Positions 44,695 through 52,716 of a DNA stretch of 64,000 bases are shown here, in pieces. The translations under genes were made by a program, and so were the position numbers. The stretch is from positions 1 to 64,000 of the forward strand of contig JAFXSR010000068.1 of assembly GCA_017525505.1 (NCBI GenBank). The letters run 5' to 3'. The notes under the pieces were generated by a model. That model saw only the letters and a program-made list of their open reading frames with translations, was not told where the DNA came from and did not search any database. Positions within the stretch are counted from its first letter, which is position 1. Each line of letters starts with the position of its first letter. Source of the stretch: Bacteroidales bacterium (lineage in GTDB: Bacteria; Bacteroidota; Bacteroidia; Bacteroidales; WCHB1-69).

Positions 44695-47600
44695 TTATTT
44701 GAAGGCGTTCTCGCTGAGGCCGGGGCCACCGATTTTGAGCTGTTCCATGTAGCTTGGCACCTCACGACCGAGGTACTTATCGACATAGAGCTTGGAGAGG
44801 TACTGGCCTAACATGAAGCCGTGGCCACGGAGACCGGTGAGCAAACCGACTTCGGGATCGACCACATAACGCGGTTCGGTGTAACGACCTGCCCAGACAG
44901 CCAGGAAGCCCACCTCGCGGAGGTTGGGAATCCATTCGGCGAAGACCTCGGAGACAATCTCGAGGAACTCCTTACTGTTGTATTTGATATTCTGGCGTGC
45001 CTCGTAGGCGTCGGTGTCGGGGCTGGCGCAGCCGATAATCTGGCCAGTGTGGCCGAATTGCTGTCCATATACGGCACTGAAGCCTTTGTAGTGGCGACGG
45101 TCGATAATCATGTCGAGCGGTCCCTGCTTGCCATTCGTCACCTTACCCATCATAGGCAGGCGGCGGGTGATGAAGGCCTGGTGCTTGACAGGGTAGAGGC
45201 CGATGTTGAGGTCGAGCTGGTCAATGAACTTCTCGGCACCCCAGCCCATAGCGTTGACGAAGTGGTCGCAGGTATATTCTACGTAGGTGCCTTCATGGTC
45301 ACGCACAAGGGCGAGATATTTGTCGCCATCGCGCCATACATGCAGCAGTTCGCAGTCCTCGTAGTAGCGGCCGCCGTTGTTCACGGCCAAACCGCGGATG
45401 TAGTCGATGACACGGCCTGGGGTAGCCTGCCAGCAGTCGCGGGTAATGAGGGCGTGGCTGTAAGTGTCCTTGCTGTCGTCCCAGAGAGGAGAGATTTCTT
45501 TCTTGAAGTCCTTACGCTCCACCATGTAAGCGTCGCTCCATGCGCGTGAAGCATCGAGAGAGCGGTAGGTGGCGTCGTCGTGAACGAGGTTGACGTAAGT
45601 GGTAGGTTGGAAGTTGATATTGTGAACGGCCTGGATACTTTTGAAAATCTCACGGTTATGAGCGGCGATGTCGGCGATGTCGGGGTTGGAGAAGGCTGGA
45701 CGGCCGCCACCGATGTTGCGCCATGAGGCGCCACGGCTGTAGTTGATCATCGTGGGCTTGCAGCCTGCCTCGGAGAAGTAACGCAGCAATCCGCTACCGG
45801 CAATACCGCCACCGGCGATGAGGACGGGAACATGCTCGCGGCGCACGTGGTCGGCCTTGGTATAGACAAAGGTCTCCTTGGTGTGGGCGTTGTAGAGGTC
45901 GCCGAGGGTCACCTGGTTGGAGAGGGGAGCACGGGGTGTGGCGTCGCCGGTCAGCTCGATGCCACGGGTGCGCAGCGCCTGGCGGGCACGCAGGATACAA
46001 CGTTTTCCACGACAGGGACCCATGCCCATGCGGGTGATGTGCTTCAGCTCGTCAACGGAGATAACCTTGCGGTTGCCCACAGCGGCGAGCACCTCTTCGA
46101 GGCTGATGTCCTCGCAGTGGCAAACGTAAGTCTTGCCATCCACTTCTTGGAGTGGCTTCATCTGGAGGGGTTCGGGATATTTCTCTTTGAGGATAAAGCC
46201 CTTGATGTCGGTCATCTCTCCGTCAACCTTGTCCACATGCACGCGGGCCACATTGGTCTTGTTGTTCTTTTTGAGGATTTTCTCGATGACACCTTCGCCG
46301 ACTTTCTGGCCATTGTTATCGACCAAGAAAACATGGGCGCCTTCCTCGGCATTGTACTCGATGGGCAAGAAGCAAACATTCTTGGCGAGGTCGTAGCCGA
46401 AGATGGCCAGACCCGGGCAGCCTGACACACACTGCATACAGCCGATGCACTTGTCATAATCTACAATAGGTGTGCTGCTTGTAGTGGACTTGGTGATGGC
46501 TTTCTGTGGGCAGGCGAAGGTGCAAGGATTGCAGGCAAAACCGTATATGCAGTCTGTTTGTACGAATGGTTTCAGCTTCATGCGTTCGGGCGTGGGAAGG
46601 TTGGGTTTCTCCAACACGCGCACAGGATGCTGCTGAGAGTCGATATATTGGCGTGAAATGTCAAGATAGTCGTCGTAGTTAAAGCGGATGTTAAGGTTCT
46701 GTGCCACCTCGTAGGCCACCTGTTTGCCACGGAGCACAGCACTGGTGCCTTCGCCGATACGGATGGCGTCGCCGGCACCATAAACATTGTGGCCGAATAC
46801 CTCGCGTCCTTTGGTGAGGAGCTGGTTGTCGGGAATCAAACCAGTGCAGATGTTGATGATGTCGATGTCGTCAATTACTTGCTCGGTACCGGGAATAGCC
46901 TTGAAGTTCTCGCATTTGGCGATGACGGCTCCCTTGATTCCGCTGTAGTCGTCGTTGGGGATGGCGCGCACAAGGGTGTAGCCTGTCATGATGGGAATAC
47001 CCAGACGGCGCACACGGTTGGCCTGCACGGGGAAACCGCCCTCGTGGGGCATAGCCTCGATGATAGCCTTGATGGTGGCTCCGGCCTGCATGCCCTGGTA
47101 AGAGGTGAGGTAGCCAATGTTGCCGGCACCTACGGTGAGCACTTTCTTGCCCAGCAGGGTGTGCTCCTGGTTCATCATCTTTTGGAAAACAGCTGCCGTA
47201 TAGACACCAGGTACATCGTCATTCTCAAAGGCAGGTAAGAAAGGCACGGCACCTGTGGCCACCACAAGGTGTTGTGCATCCACGTAAGCCATCTCGCCGG
47301 TGGCGATGTTCTTGATGGCCACACGCTGGCCTTCGAGGAGATCCCATACGGTATGGTTGAGCAGAATGCCGCTTTGGTCGTCACCTGCCAAAGTTTTGGC
47401 GATGTCGAAACCACGCATGCCTCCGAAGCGTTTCTCACGCTCGAAGAAGAAGAACTGGTGGGTCTGCATGTTGAACTGGCCGCCGATGCGGTTCATGGAG
47501 TCGATGACGAGGTTGTCGATGCCGAAGGCGTTGAGCTGCTCGCGGCAGGCAAGACCGGCAGGACCTGCACCGATGATGGCCACGGTGGTCTTGTAGATTT

Positions 47601-47934
47601 TCACCTCGCGGGGATGCTGTTCAACCACATTGGGCATTTCCGCCTCCTCGTGAGCGATCTGGCGCACTTCGCGTACCCCGTCAACGGGGGTGATACAGAT
47701 ACGGCGCACCGTGCCATCGACCAGCATTTCGCAGGCACCGCACTTGCCGATGCCGCAGTTCAGGCTTCGGTTGCGGCCGTTGAGGCTGTGGCTGTGTACG
47801 GGAAATCCGGCCTGATGCAAGGCCGCTGCGATGGTGTAGCCCTTGTGGCCTGTCACTTTCTGTCCGTTGTAGGTAAAGGTGACTTCTTCCGCTTTCGGAA
47901 TATCCAAAATGGGATGTTCTTCGATTCTTTTCAT
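44695..47934 (-). CDS. fused multi-cofactor iron-sulfur/flavin oxidoreductase
   Basis: The 1,079-aa protein joins five modules. Residues ~15-90 are a [2Fe-2S] domain with C60, C65, C68, C80. Residues ~110-430 are an FAD/NAD(P) disulfide-reductase-like domain (VAIIGAGPAGL, later VLTVGAGNIGY). Around residues 480-540 is a ferredoxin-like domain with CIGCMQCVSGCP. A BFD-like [2Fe-2S] segment follows (VCHCEDI ... GPCRGKRC). The C-terminal half is a DAO-type FAD amine/amino-acid oxidase (VLIAGGGIAGSG). The same parts occur as separate subunits in HcnABC, opine oxidase and archaeal L-proline dehydrogenase complexes, so an amine or amino-acid dehydrogenase is likely. The substrate is unknown. The upstream extension to 48036 overlaps the promoter region and has no family sequence, so I start at 47934. 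Confidence 0.9.
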   Translation of the reverse strand: MKRIEEHPILDIPKAEEVTFTYNGQKVTGHKGYTIAAALHQAGFPVHSHSLNGRNRSLNCGIGKCGACEMLVDGTVRRICITPVDGVREVRQIAHEEAEMPNVVEQHPREVKIYKTTVAIIGAGPAGLACREQLNAFGIDNLVIDSMNRIGGQFNMQTHQFFFFEREKRFGGMRGFDIAKTLAGDDQSGILLNHTVWDLLEGQRVAIKNIATGEMAYVDAQHLVVATGAVPFLPAFENDDVPGVYTAAVFQKMMNQEHTLLGKKVLTVGAGNIGYLTSYQGMQAGATIKAIIEAMPHEGGFPVQANRVRRLGIPIMTGYTLVRAIPNDDYSGIKGAVIAKCENFKAIPGTEQVIDDIDIINICTGLIPDNQLLTKGREVFGHNVYGAGDAIRIGEGTSAVLRGKQVAYEVAQNLNIRFNYDDYLDISRQYIDSQQHPVRVLEKPNLPTPERMKLKPFVQTDCIYGFACNPCTFACPQKAITKSTTSSTPIVDYDKCIGCMQCVSGCPGLAIFGYDLAKNVCFLPIEYNAEEGAHVFLVDNNGQKVGEGVIEKILKKNNKTNVARVHVDKVDGEMTDIKGFILKEKYPEPLQMKPLQEVDGKTYVCHCEDISLEEVLAAVGNRKVISVDELKHITRMGMGPCRGKRCILRARQALRTRGIELTGDATPRAPLSNQVTLGDLYNAHTKETFVYTKADHVRREHVPVLIAGGGIAGSGLLRYFSEAGCKPTMINYSRGASWRNIGGGRPAFSNPDIADIAAHNREIFKSIQAVHNINFQPTTYVNLVHDDATYRSLDASRAWSDAYMVERKDFKKEISPLWDDSKDTYSHALITRDCWQATPGRVIDYIRGLAVNNGGRYYEDCELLHVWRDGDKYLALVRDHEGTYVEYTCDHFVNAMGWGAEKFIDQLDLNIGLYPVKHQAFITRRLPMMGKVTNGKQGPLDMIIDRRHYKGFSAVYGQQFGHTGQIIGCASPDTDAYEARQNIKYNSKEFLEIVSEVFAEWIPNLREVGFLAVWAGRYTEPRYVVDPEVGLLTGLRGHGFMLGQYLSKLYVDKYLGREVPSYMEQLKIGGPGLSENAFK

Positions 47935-48002
47935 GAGATTTGTGTTAATTAATTGTATATTAGTTGTTTGTGTTATTCTTGAAATTTTTAGATAGCAAAC
48001 TA

Positions 48003-48010
48003 CAAAGTTA
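48003..48010 (-). promoter_or_regulatory. -7 box of the fused oxidoreductase
   Basis: TAACTTTG on the minus strand, about 70 bp upstream of the ATG at 47934. No well-spaced TTTG -33 element is evident. Confidence 0.45.
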
Positions 48011-48067
48011 TGTAAAAAATCAAATAAGTGTGACAATTTTATGAGGAAAATTATGTAAATTTTATAC

Positions 48068-48087
48068 GGATGCGATGAATCGCATCC
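48068..48087. repeat. short palindrome between divergent genes
   Basis: GGATGCGATGAATCGCATCC is a near-perfect 20-bp palindrome followed by CTACAAAAA. It is a diverged member of the GTAGAGACGC family. Confidence 0.55.
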
Positions 48088-48105
48088 CTACAAAAAAATT
48101 ATCCC

Positions 48106-48139
48106 TTTGTGTGTAATTCGAGAAATTCATGTAAATTTG
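48106..48139 (+). promoter_or_regulatory. predicted promoter of polA
   Basis: TTTG (48106-48109) and TAAATTTG (48132-48139) with a 22-base spacer, 26 bp before the polA ATG. Confidence 0.6.
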
Positions 48140-48165
48140 CAGAATGTCTTTAATACCGATGCATT

Positions 48166-50868
48166 ATGCAAAAAAAACTCTTCCTCCTCGACGCTATGGC
48201 TCTGATTTACAGAGCGTATTACGCAATGGTGAAATCTCCCCGCATCACTTCCAAAGGGGTGAACACCTCCGCCACTTTGGGCTTTACCAACACCTTGTAT
48301 GAGGTTTTGCGACAGGAACAACCTACGCACATAGCCGTGGCTTTTGATACCGGGGCACCAACATTGCGTCATGCCGATTTCGCCGCCTATAAGGCCAATC
48401 GCGAAGCTACTCCCGATGACATCATCAATTCGATACCTTATATCAAAAAGGTGATAGACGCTTTCAACATCCCCATGGTGATGATGGACGGCTACGAAGC
48501 GGACGATGTGATTGGTACTTTGGCGAAAAAGGCTGAGATAGAGGGTTTTAAGGTATATATGATGACTTCTGACAAAGATTATGGTCAGCTGGTGTCTGAC
48601 AATATATATATGTATAAGCCTGCCAAGTTCGGTCAGCCTGCCCAGGTGGTGGATGTGGCAGGCATCTGCGAGAAATACGGTATCAGCAAGCCCGAACAGC
48701 TGATTGACATTCTGGGTCTTTGGGGCGATACCGCCGACAACATTCCCGGTGTGCCTGGGGTGGGGGAGGTGAAAGCCAAGAAACTGATTGCCCAGTTCGG
48801 CTCCATCGAGAATATCTATGCCAATATTGATGAGGTGGGTAACCCCAAACTGAAGCAGGCTCTCATTGAGAACCAGGAACAAGCATTGACATCCAAGATG
48901 CTGGCAACCATTATTTTGGATGTTCCGGTGGAGTGTGATTTCGAGGCGATGAAATATACCGACCCCGACCCGCAGAAGCTGAAAGCGGTGTTCGATGAGT
49001 TGGAATTCCGAGCTTTGGCCAAGCGTGTGTTCACGGATTTGTCTTTGCCCCAGGTTTCAAAGAATCAGGTAGCTGCCAGTCAGCCAGACTTGTTTTCTGT
49101 TTCTTCTGAAGAATCTGGTAATGCTGAAGAGAACATGACCCCTCATCATCAAAATTATGCCTCTGTTAATCATCATTATCAGAAAATAAATAAGCTGGAA
49201 GAAATTAAAGAAGTTGCTGATCCCAAAGCCACATTGTTCTTCGACTGGTTGACCGTCAATGAGAAAATTGCGGGTTTCGCTTTTTCCGGAGAGGCAGGCA
49301 AGGTGTACTACCACCTGTTGGAGGATGCCGCGGAGTTCAGGAAACTGATGCAGTTTGTTTTTGAGAAGGAGCGTCTGGTGGTATCGTATGCTATGAAACA
49401 GACTTTCAAGTTCTTCCATGGGTTGAAGTTGAAGGGAAAGGCTACTTATTTCGATTTGCAGATTGCGCATTATCTGATACAGCCGGAGAATCAGCATAAG
49501 CTGGAAGTGTTGGCGGAAAGTTACCTGGATTATGAGTTGATGAGAGAAGCCAACGAGTTGCATTTGCCTGTATGTGAACATGTTGAAATATACGCCCAGT
49601 TGTATCCCATTTTCCAGAAAGAATTGGAACAGAATAAGCTGACGTCTTTGTTCAACGATGTGGAGATGCCCTTGGCGGCGGTGTTGGCGGATATGGAATA
49701 TACAGGTGTGAAGTTGGATACGGAGGTGTTGCGAGAGAACTCACAGACCTTGGCCAAGGATATTGCGGATTTGGAGGAGCACATCTATGCCTTGGCGGGT
49801 CAGCAGTTCAATATCGGCTCGCCCAAGCAGATGGGGGAGATTTTGTTCGAGAAGCTCAGGATTATCGAGAATGCCAAACTGACAAAAACCAAGCAATACC
49901 AGACTGGCGAGGAGGTGCTGAACAAGCTGGTGAACAAGCATCCCATTGTGCCGCTGATTCTGGAATGGCGTTCGCTCACCAAGCTGAAATCCACCTATAT
50001 TGACGCATTGCCCCAGCTGATCAATCCCAAAACAGGACGTATTCATACAACATTCAACCAGACGGTTACCTCCACAGGCCGTTTGAGTTCGGTGAATCCC
50101 AATTTGCAGAATATCCCCATCAGAACTGAGCGGGGTCGTGACATTCGCAAGGCTTTTGTGGCACCGAGTGACGATTATGTCATCATGGCGGCGGATTATT
50201 CGCAGGTTGAGCTGCGCATAGTGGCCCATGTCTGTGGCGATGAGCGCATGATTGACACATTCAGGCAGCACAAGGACATTCATGCCTCGATGGCGGCGCA
50301 TGTCTATCATGTGGCCGAGGATGAGGTGACGAGCACGATGCGCCGTAATGCCAAGACGGTGAATTTCGGTATTCTGTATGGAATATCTGCCTTTGGTTTG
50401 GCCGAGCGCTTGCATATTCCGCAGAAGGAGGCCCGGGAATTAATTACCGACTATTTTGCCGGTTTTCCGAAAATCAGTCAATATCTGTCAGAAACCATGG
50501 ATTTTGCCCGCCAGAACGGCTATGTGGAAACCTTATTGGGCCGCAGGCGTTACATCAAGGATATTACGTCGCCGAATGCCATTTTGCGCAAGGCGGCGGA
50601 GCGCAACGCCATCAATGCACCCATCCAGGGAACGGCGGCCGACTTGATCAAGATTGCTATGGTTCGCATTGCGCAAGCTATCAAGGAACAACATCTGGAC
50701 TGTCGCATGGTGTTGCAGGTGCATGACGAACTGGTGTTCGAGGTGCGTAAAACGGAGGTGGAGAAAATAAAAAGAACGGTACAGGAACTCATGAGCACTG
50801 CGCTGCAATTGTCTGTACCGTTAGATGTGGATATCAATGAAGGCAAGAGCTGGTATGAGGCTCATTAG
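48166..50868 (+). CDS. polA: DNA polymerase I
   Basis: The 900-aa protein has an N-terminal 5'-3' exonuclease/flap domain (~1-300), a 3'-5' exonuclease-like domain (~335-510) and a family A polymerase domain (~520-900). Polymerase motifs are intact: NLQNIPIRTERGRDIRKAF, motif A AADYSQVELRIVAH, O-helix RRNAKTVNFGILYGISAFGL and motif C VLQVHDELVFEV. In the middle domain the acidic DEDD residues are largely lost: the first motif reads FFDWLTVNE instead of D-x-E, and the equivalent of the second reads SYAMKQTFKFF. Proofreading is therefore probably absent. It fills gaps in repair and removes RNA primers. Confidence 0.96.
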   Translation: MQKKLFLLDAMALIYRAYYAMVKSPRITSKGVNTSATLGFTNTLYEVLRQEQPTHIAVAFDTGAPTLRHADFAAYKANREATPDDIINSIPYIKKVIDAFNIPMVMMDGYEADDVIGTLAKKAEIEGFKVYMMTSDKDYGQLVSDNIYMYKPAKFGQPAQVVDVAGICEKYGISKPEQLIDILGLWGDTADNIPGVPGVGEVKAKKLIAQFGSIENIYANIDEVGNPKLKQALIENQEQALTSKMLATIILDVPVECDFEAMKYTDPDPQKLKAVFDELEFRALAKRVFTDLSLPQVSKNQVAASQPDLFSVSSEESGNAEENMTPHHQNYASVNHHYQKINKLEEIKEVADPKATLFFDWLTVNEKIAGFAFSGEAGKVYYHLLEDAAEFRKLMQFVFEKERLVVSYAMKQTFKFFHGLKLKGKATYFDLQIAHYLIQPENQHKLEVLAESYLDYELMREANELHLPVCEHVEIYAQLYPIFQKELEQNKLTSLFNDVEMPLAAVLADMEYTGVKLDTEVLRENSQTLAKDIADLEEHIYALAGQQFNIGSPKQMGEILFEKLRIIENAKLTKTKQYQTGEEVLNKLVNKHPIVPLILEWRSLTKLKSTYIDALPQLINPKTGRIHTTFNQTVTSTGRLSSVNPNLQNIPIRTERGRDIRKAFVAPSDDYVIMAADYSQVELRIVAHVCGDERMIDTFRQHKDIHASMAAHVYHVAEDEVTSTMRRNAKTVNFGILYGISAFGLAERLHIPQKEARELITDYFAGFPKISQYLSETMDFARQNGYVETLLGRRRYIKDITSPNAILRKAAERNAINAPIQGTAADLIKIAMVRIAQAIKEQHLDCRMVLQVHDELVFEVRKTEVEKIKRTVQELMSTALQLSVPLDVDINEGKSWYEAH

Positions 50869-50872
50869 CCTG

Positions 50873-51082
50873 CTACTTGCATTGGATACCTGTTTGTGAA
50901 TCCTCGTCAAAATTGCTCATGGCGGAGCAATCTTTGTATGCTTTATCTAATTCCCGTTCAAAGGCGGAGGCATTCTCAACGGCGGCGCCGTTTTTGAGCA
51001 GTGTGCATTTGCACATCTTGGTGCACGACGACATGCCGGCAACCACAGCGAGGGCAAAAAACAAAGCGACAACTTTCTTCAT
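50873..51082 (-). CDS. small Cys-rich lipoprotein 1
   Basis: The 69-aa product has a lipoprotein signal (MKKVVALFFALAVVAGMSSC) with a lipobox Cys followed by the TKMCKC motif. The mature part is ~50 residues with four Cys in all and ends IQCK. It is the last of three tandem paralogues on the minus strand that share C-x-K-x-C-x-C after the lipidated Cys. Function unknown. It ends 4 bp from the convergent polA. Confidence 0.75.
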   Translation of the reverse strand: MKKVVALFFALAVVAGMSSCTKMCKCTLLKNGAAVENASAFERELDKAYKDCSAMSNFDEDSQTGIQCK

Positions 51083-51097
51083 CTTTATTATATGATT

Positions 51098-51322
51098 TTA
51101 TTTCTCGTAAACGCAGGCCACTTGACCGCCGATGGCGTTTAAACTTTCATTCTGACTATTCTCGTAGGCCTTGCAGGCTTTCTTGCTATTAGGCTGTCCG
51201 TAGGTGACAGCTCCCTCGTATTCAGGAATACCCGTGGTGGTGCAGGTGCATTTTTTGTTGCACGCACAAGCGCAGATGGCAACAATGCCAATAAAGCCGA
51301 AGATTTTCAGGATGTTTTTCAT
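51098..51322 (-). CDS. small Cys-rich lipoprotein 2
   Basis: The 74-aa product has signal MKNILKIFGFIGIVAICACAC followed by NKKCTCTTTG, and the late part KKACKAYENSQ ... QVACVYEK gives a Cys pattern like that of its neighbours. It lies 15 bp upstream of lipoprotein 1 and 18 bp downstream of lipoprotein 3, so the three form one transcript. Function unknown. Confidence 0.75.
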   Translation of the reverse strand: MKNILKIFGFIGIVAICACACNKKCTCTTTGIPEYEGAVTYGQPNSKKACKAYENSQNESLNAIGGQVACVYEK

Positions 51323-51340
51323 TATGCGGCGAATTGCGGT

Positions 51341-51568
51341 TTATCTGTGGCAAACGATAGAATCGTGAAATGTGCCTGTGTAAATCTGAACTTCTCTAAC
51401 ACCTTCAAGATCTTTGCACTGCTTGGCTGTAGCGGGTCCAACATTGAGGCCGTTGATAACATTGCCAGTTTCAACTCGGTAGAAATCGCAGAAGCAATTT
51501 TTCTTGCAGGAAACAAAACTTCCTCCTAATAAAAGCACTAAGCCAAGAACTAATAAAACTTTTTTCAT
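51341..51568 (-). CDS. small Cys-rich lipoprotein 3
   Basis: The 75-aa product has signal MKKVLLVLGLVLLLGGSFVSC with lipobox FVSC, then KKNCFCDFYR, and ends SIVCHR. It is the first gene of the three-lipoprotein unit, with a predicted promoter at 51589-51596. The conserved Cys spacing among otherwise diverged paralogues suggests disulfides or metal binding in the periplasm or at the surface. Confidence 0.75.
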   Translation of the reverse strand: MKKVLLVLGLVLLLGGSFVSCKKNCFCDFYRVETGNVINGLNVGPATAKQCKDLEGVREVQIYTGTFHDSIVCHR

Positions 51569-51588
51569 AGTTTATGAATTTTGAACGA

Positions 51589-51596
51589 CAAAGATA
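51589..51596 (-). promoter_or_regulatory. -7 box of the lipoprotein trio
   Basis: Minus-strand TATCTTTG, 21 bp upstream of the ATG at 51568. Confidence 0.6.
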
Positions 51597-51633
51597 AGAA
51601 AAAAAATGGAAATAGCGCAGAAGAGTTTTAAAA

Positions 51634-52701
51634 TTAGTCTTTTAATTTAATTAACTGATGACCAGCTTGATAGGGAGATATTTTCTTTTCGGTTATCAAT
51701 TCGGTAAGCTCCGCAATCTTGTTTTTTATCGTATTGTCGGAATAAAAATTGTTTTTGATGCTAAAATCCACCCAGTCATAAAATGTCTTGATGAGCTGTT
51801 GGTCGCGTTGTTTGAAAAACCATCCGTTGCCCTTGGTGAGGTCAGTGAATTGGCCAATCATGTCCCATACTTTTTCGATGCCCTGGTTGTTGAGGGCGGA
51901 GCAAGTGTCCACGAGGGGCACCCATTGGTTTTCGTTGGGCGGGAAGAGTTTAAGGGCGGAGCTGTACTGGGCTTTGGCGGCAGTGGCCTGGCTTAGGTTG
52001 TCGCCATCGGCCTTGTTAATGACCAGTGCATCAGCCATTTCCATGATACCGCGCTTGATGCCTTGCAGTTCGTCGCCGGCACCTGCCAGCATCAGTAGCA
52101 GGAAGAAATCGACCATGGATTTGACGATGGTTTCCGACTGCCCCACACCCACAGTTTCGATGAGGATGACGTCGAAACCTCCCGCCTCGCAGAGGATAGT
52201 GGTTTCGCGGGTTTTTCGGGCCACACCCCCCAATGTCAGTCCCGATGGGGTGGGGCGGATGAAGGCGTTGGGGTCGGCGGAAAGGTGCTCCATACGGGTC
52301 TTGTCGCCCAAGATACTGCCCTTGGAGCGCTCACTGCTGGGGTCGATGGCCAGAACGGCCACTTTATGCCCCAAACCGGTGAGATACTGTCCAAAACTCT
52401 CGATAAAGGTACTTTTCCCGACGCCAGGGACACCGGTGATGCCCACTCTGATGGAGTTGCCGGAGTATGGCAGGCACTGCTCAATTACCGCCTGCGCCTT
52501 GTCGAAATGCTCGGGATTGGTGCTCTCCACCAAGGTGATGGCCTGACTGAGAATCACGCGGTCGTGGGCCAGGATGCCCTTTACGTAATCCTCCACCTCC
52601 AAAGCCCGGCGACTGGCTTTTTGGCGCTTGAAATAGGGGTTGACCTGTGCGGGTTGTTCAATGCCTTCTTGAACGGATAATGCGGATTTGAATTCTTCCA
52701 T
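51634..52701 (-). CDS. meaB: MeaB/ArgK-type G3E GTPase, cobalamin-mutase chaperone
   Basis: The 355-aa protein has P-loop [13 protein letters not shown] (~residues 87-99), a Walker B-like block [20 protein letters not shown], a switch segment [12 protein letters not shown] and NKAD for guanine recognition. MeaB guards B12 loading and repair of methylmalonyl-CoA mutase. No mutase gene is in the window. It starts 15 bp after the end of the GT-C-like gene 52717-54597 and is probably the last gene of that operon. This is an unusual place: meaB normally sits beside mutase genes. Confidence 0.93.
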   Translation of the reverse strand: MEEFKSALSVQEGIEQPAQVNPYFKRQKASRRALEVEDYVKGILAHDRVILSQAITLVESTNPEHFDKAQAVIEQCLPYSGNSIRVGITGVPGVGKSTFIESFGQYLTGLGHKVAVLAIDPSSERSKGSILGDKTRMEHLSADPNAFIRPTPSGLTLGGVARKTRETTILCEAGGFDVILIETVGVGQSETIVKSMVDFFLLLMLAGAGDELQGIKRGIMEMADALVINKADGDNLSQATAAKAQYSSALKLFPPNENQWVPLVDTCSALNNQGIEKVWDMIGQFTDLTKGNGWFFKQRDQQLIKTFYDWVDFSIKNNFYSDNTIKNKIAELTELITEKKISPYQAGHQLIKLKD

Positions 52702-52716
52702 GTGTTTTTCTTAGTT

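Noticed and set aside
44821..47952. Long antisense frames (242, 197, 149 and 227 codons) opposite the fused oxidoreductase, and similar ones opposite kamD, kamE and meaB.
   Set aside because: They follow codon bias of the real genes on the other strand and carry no recognisable motif.
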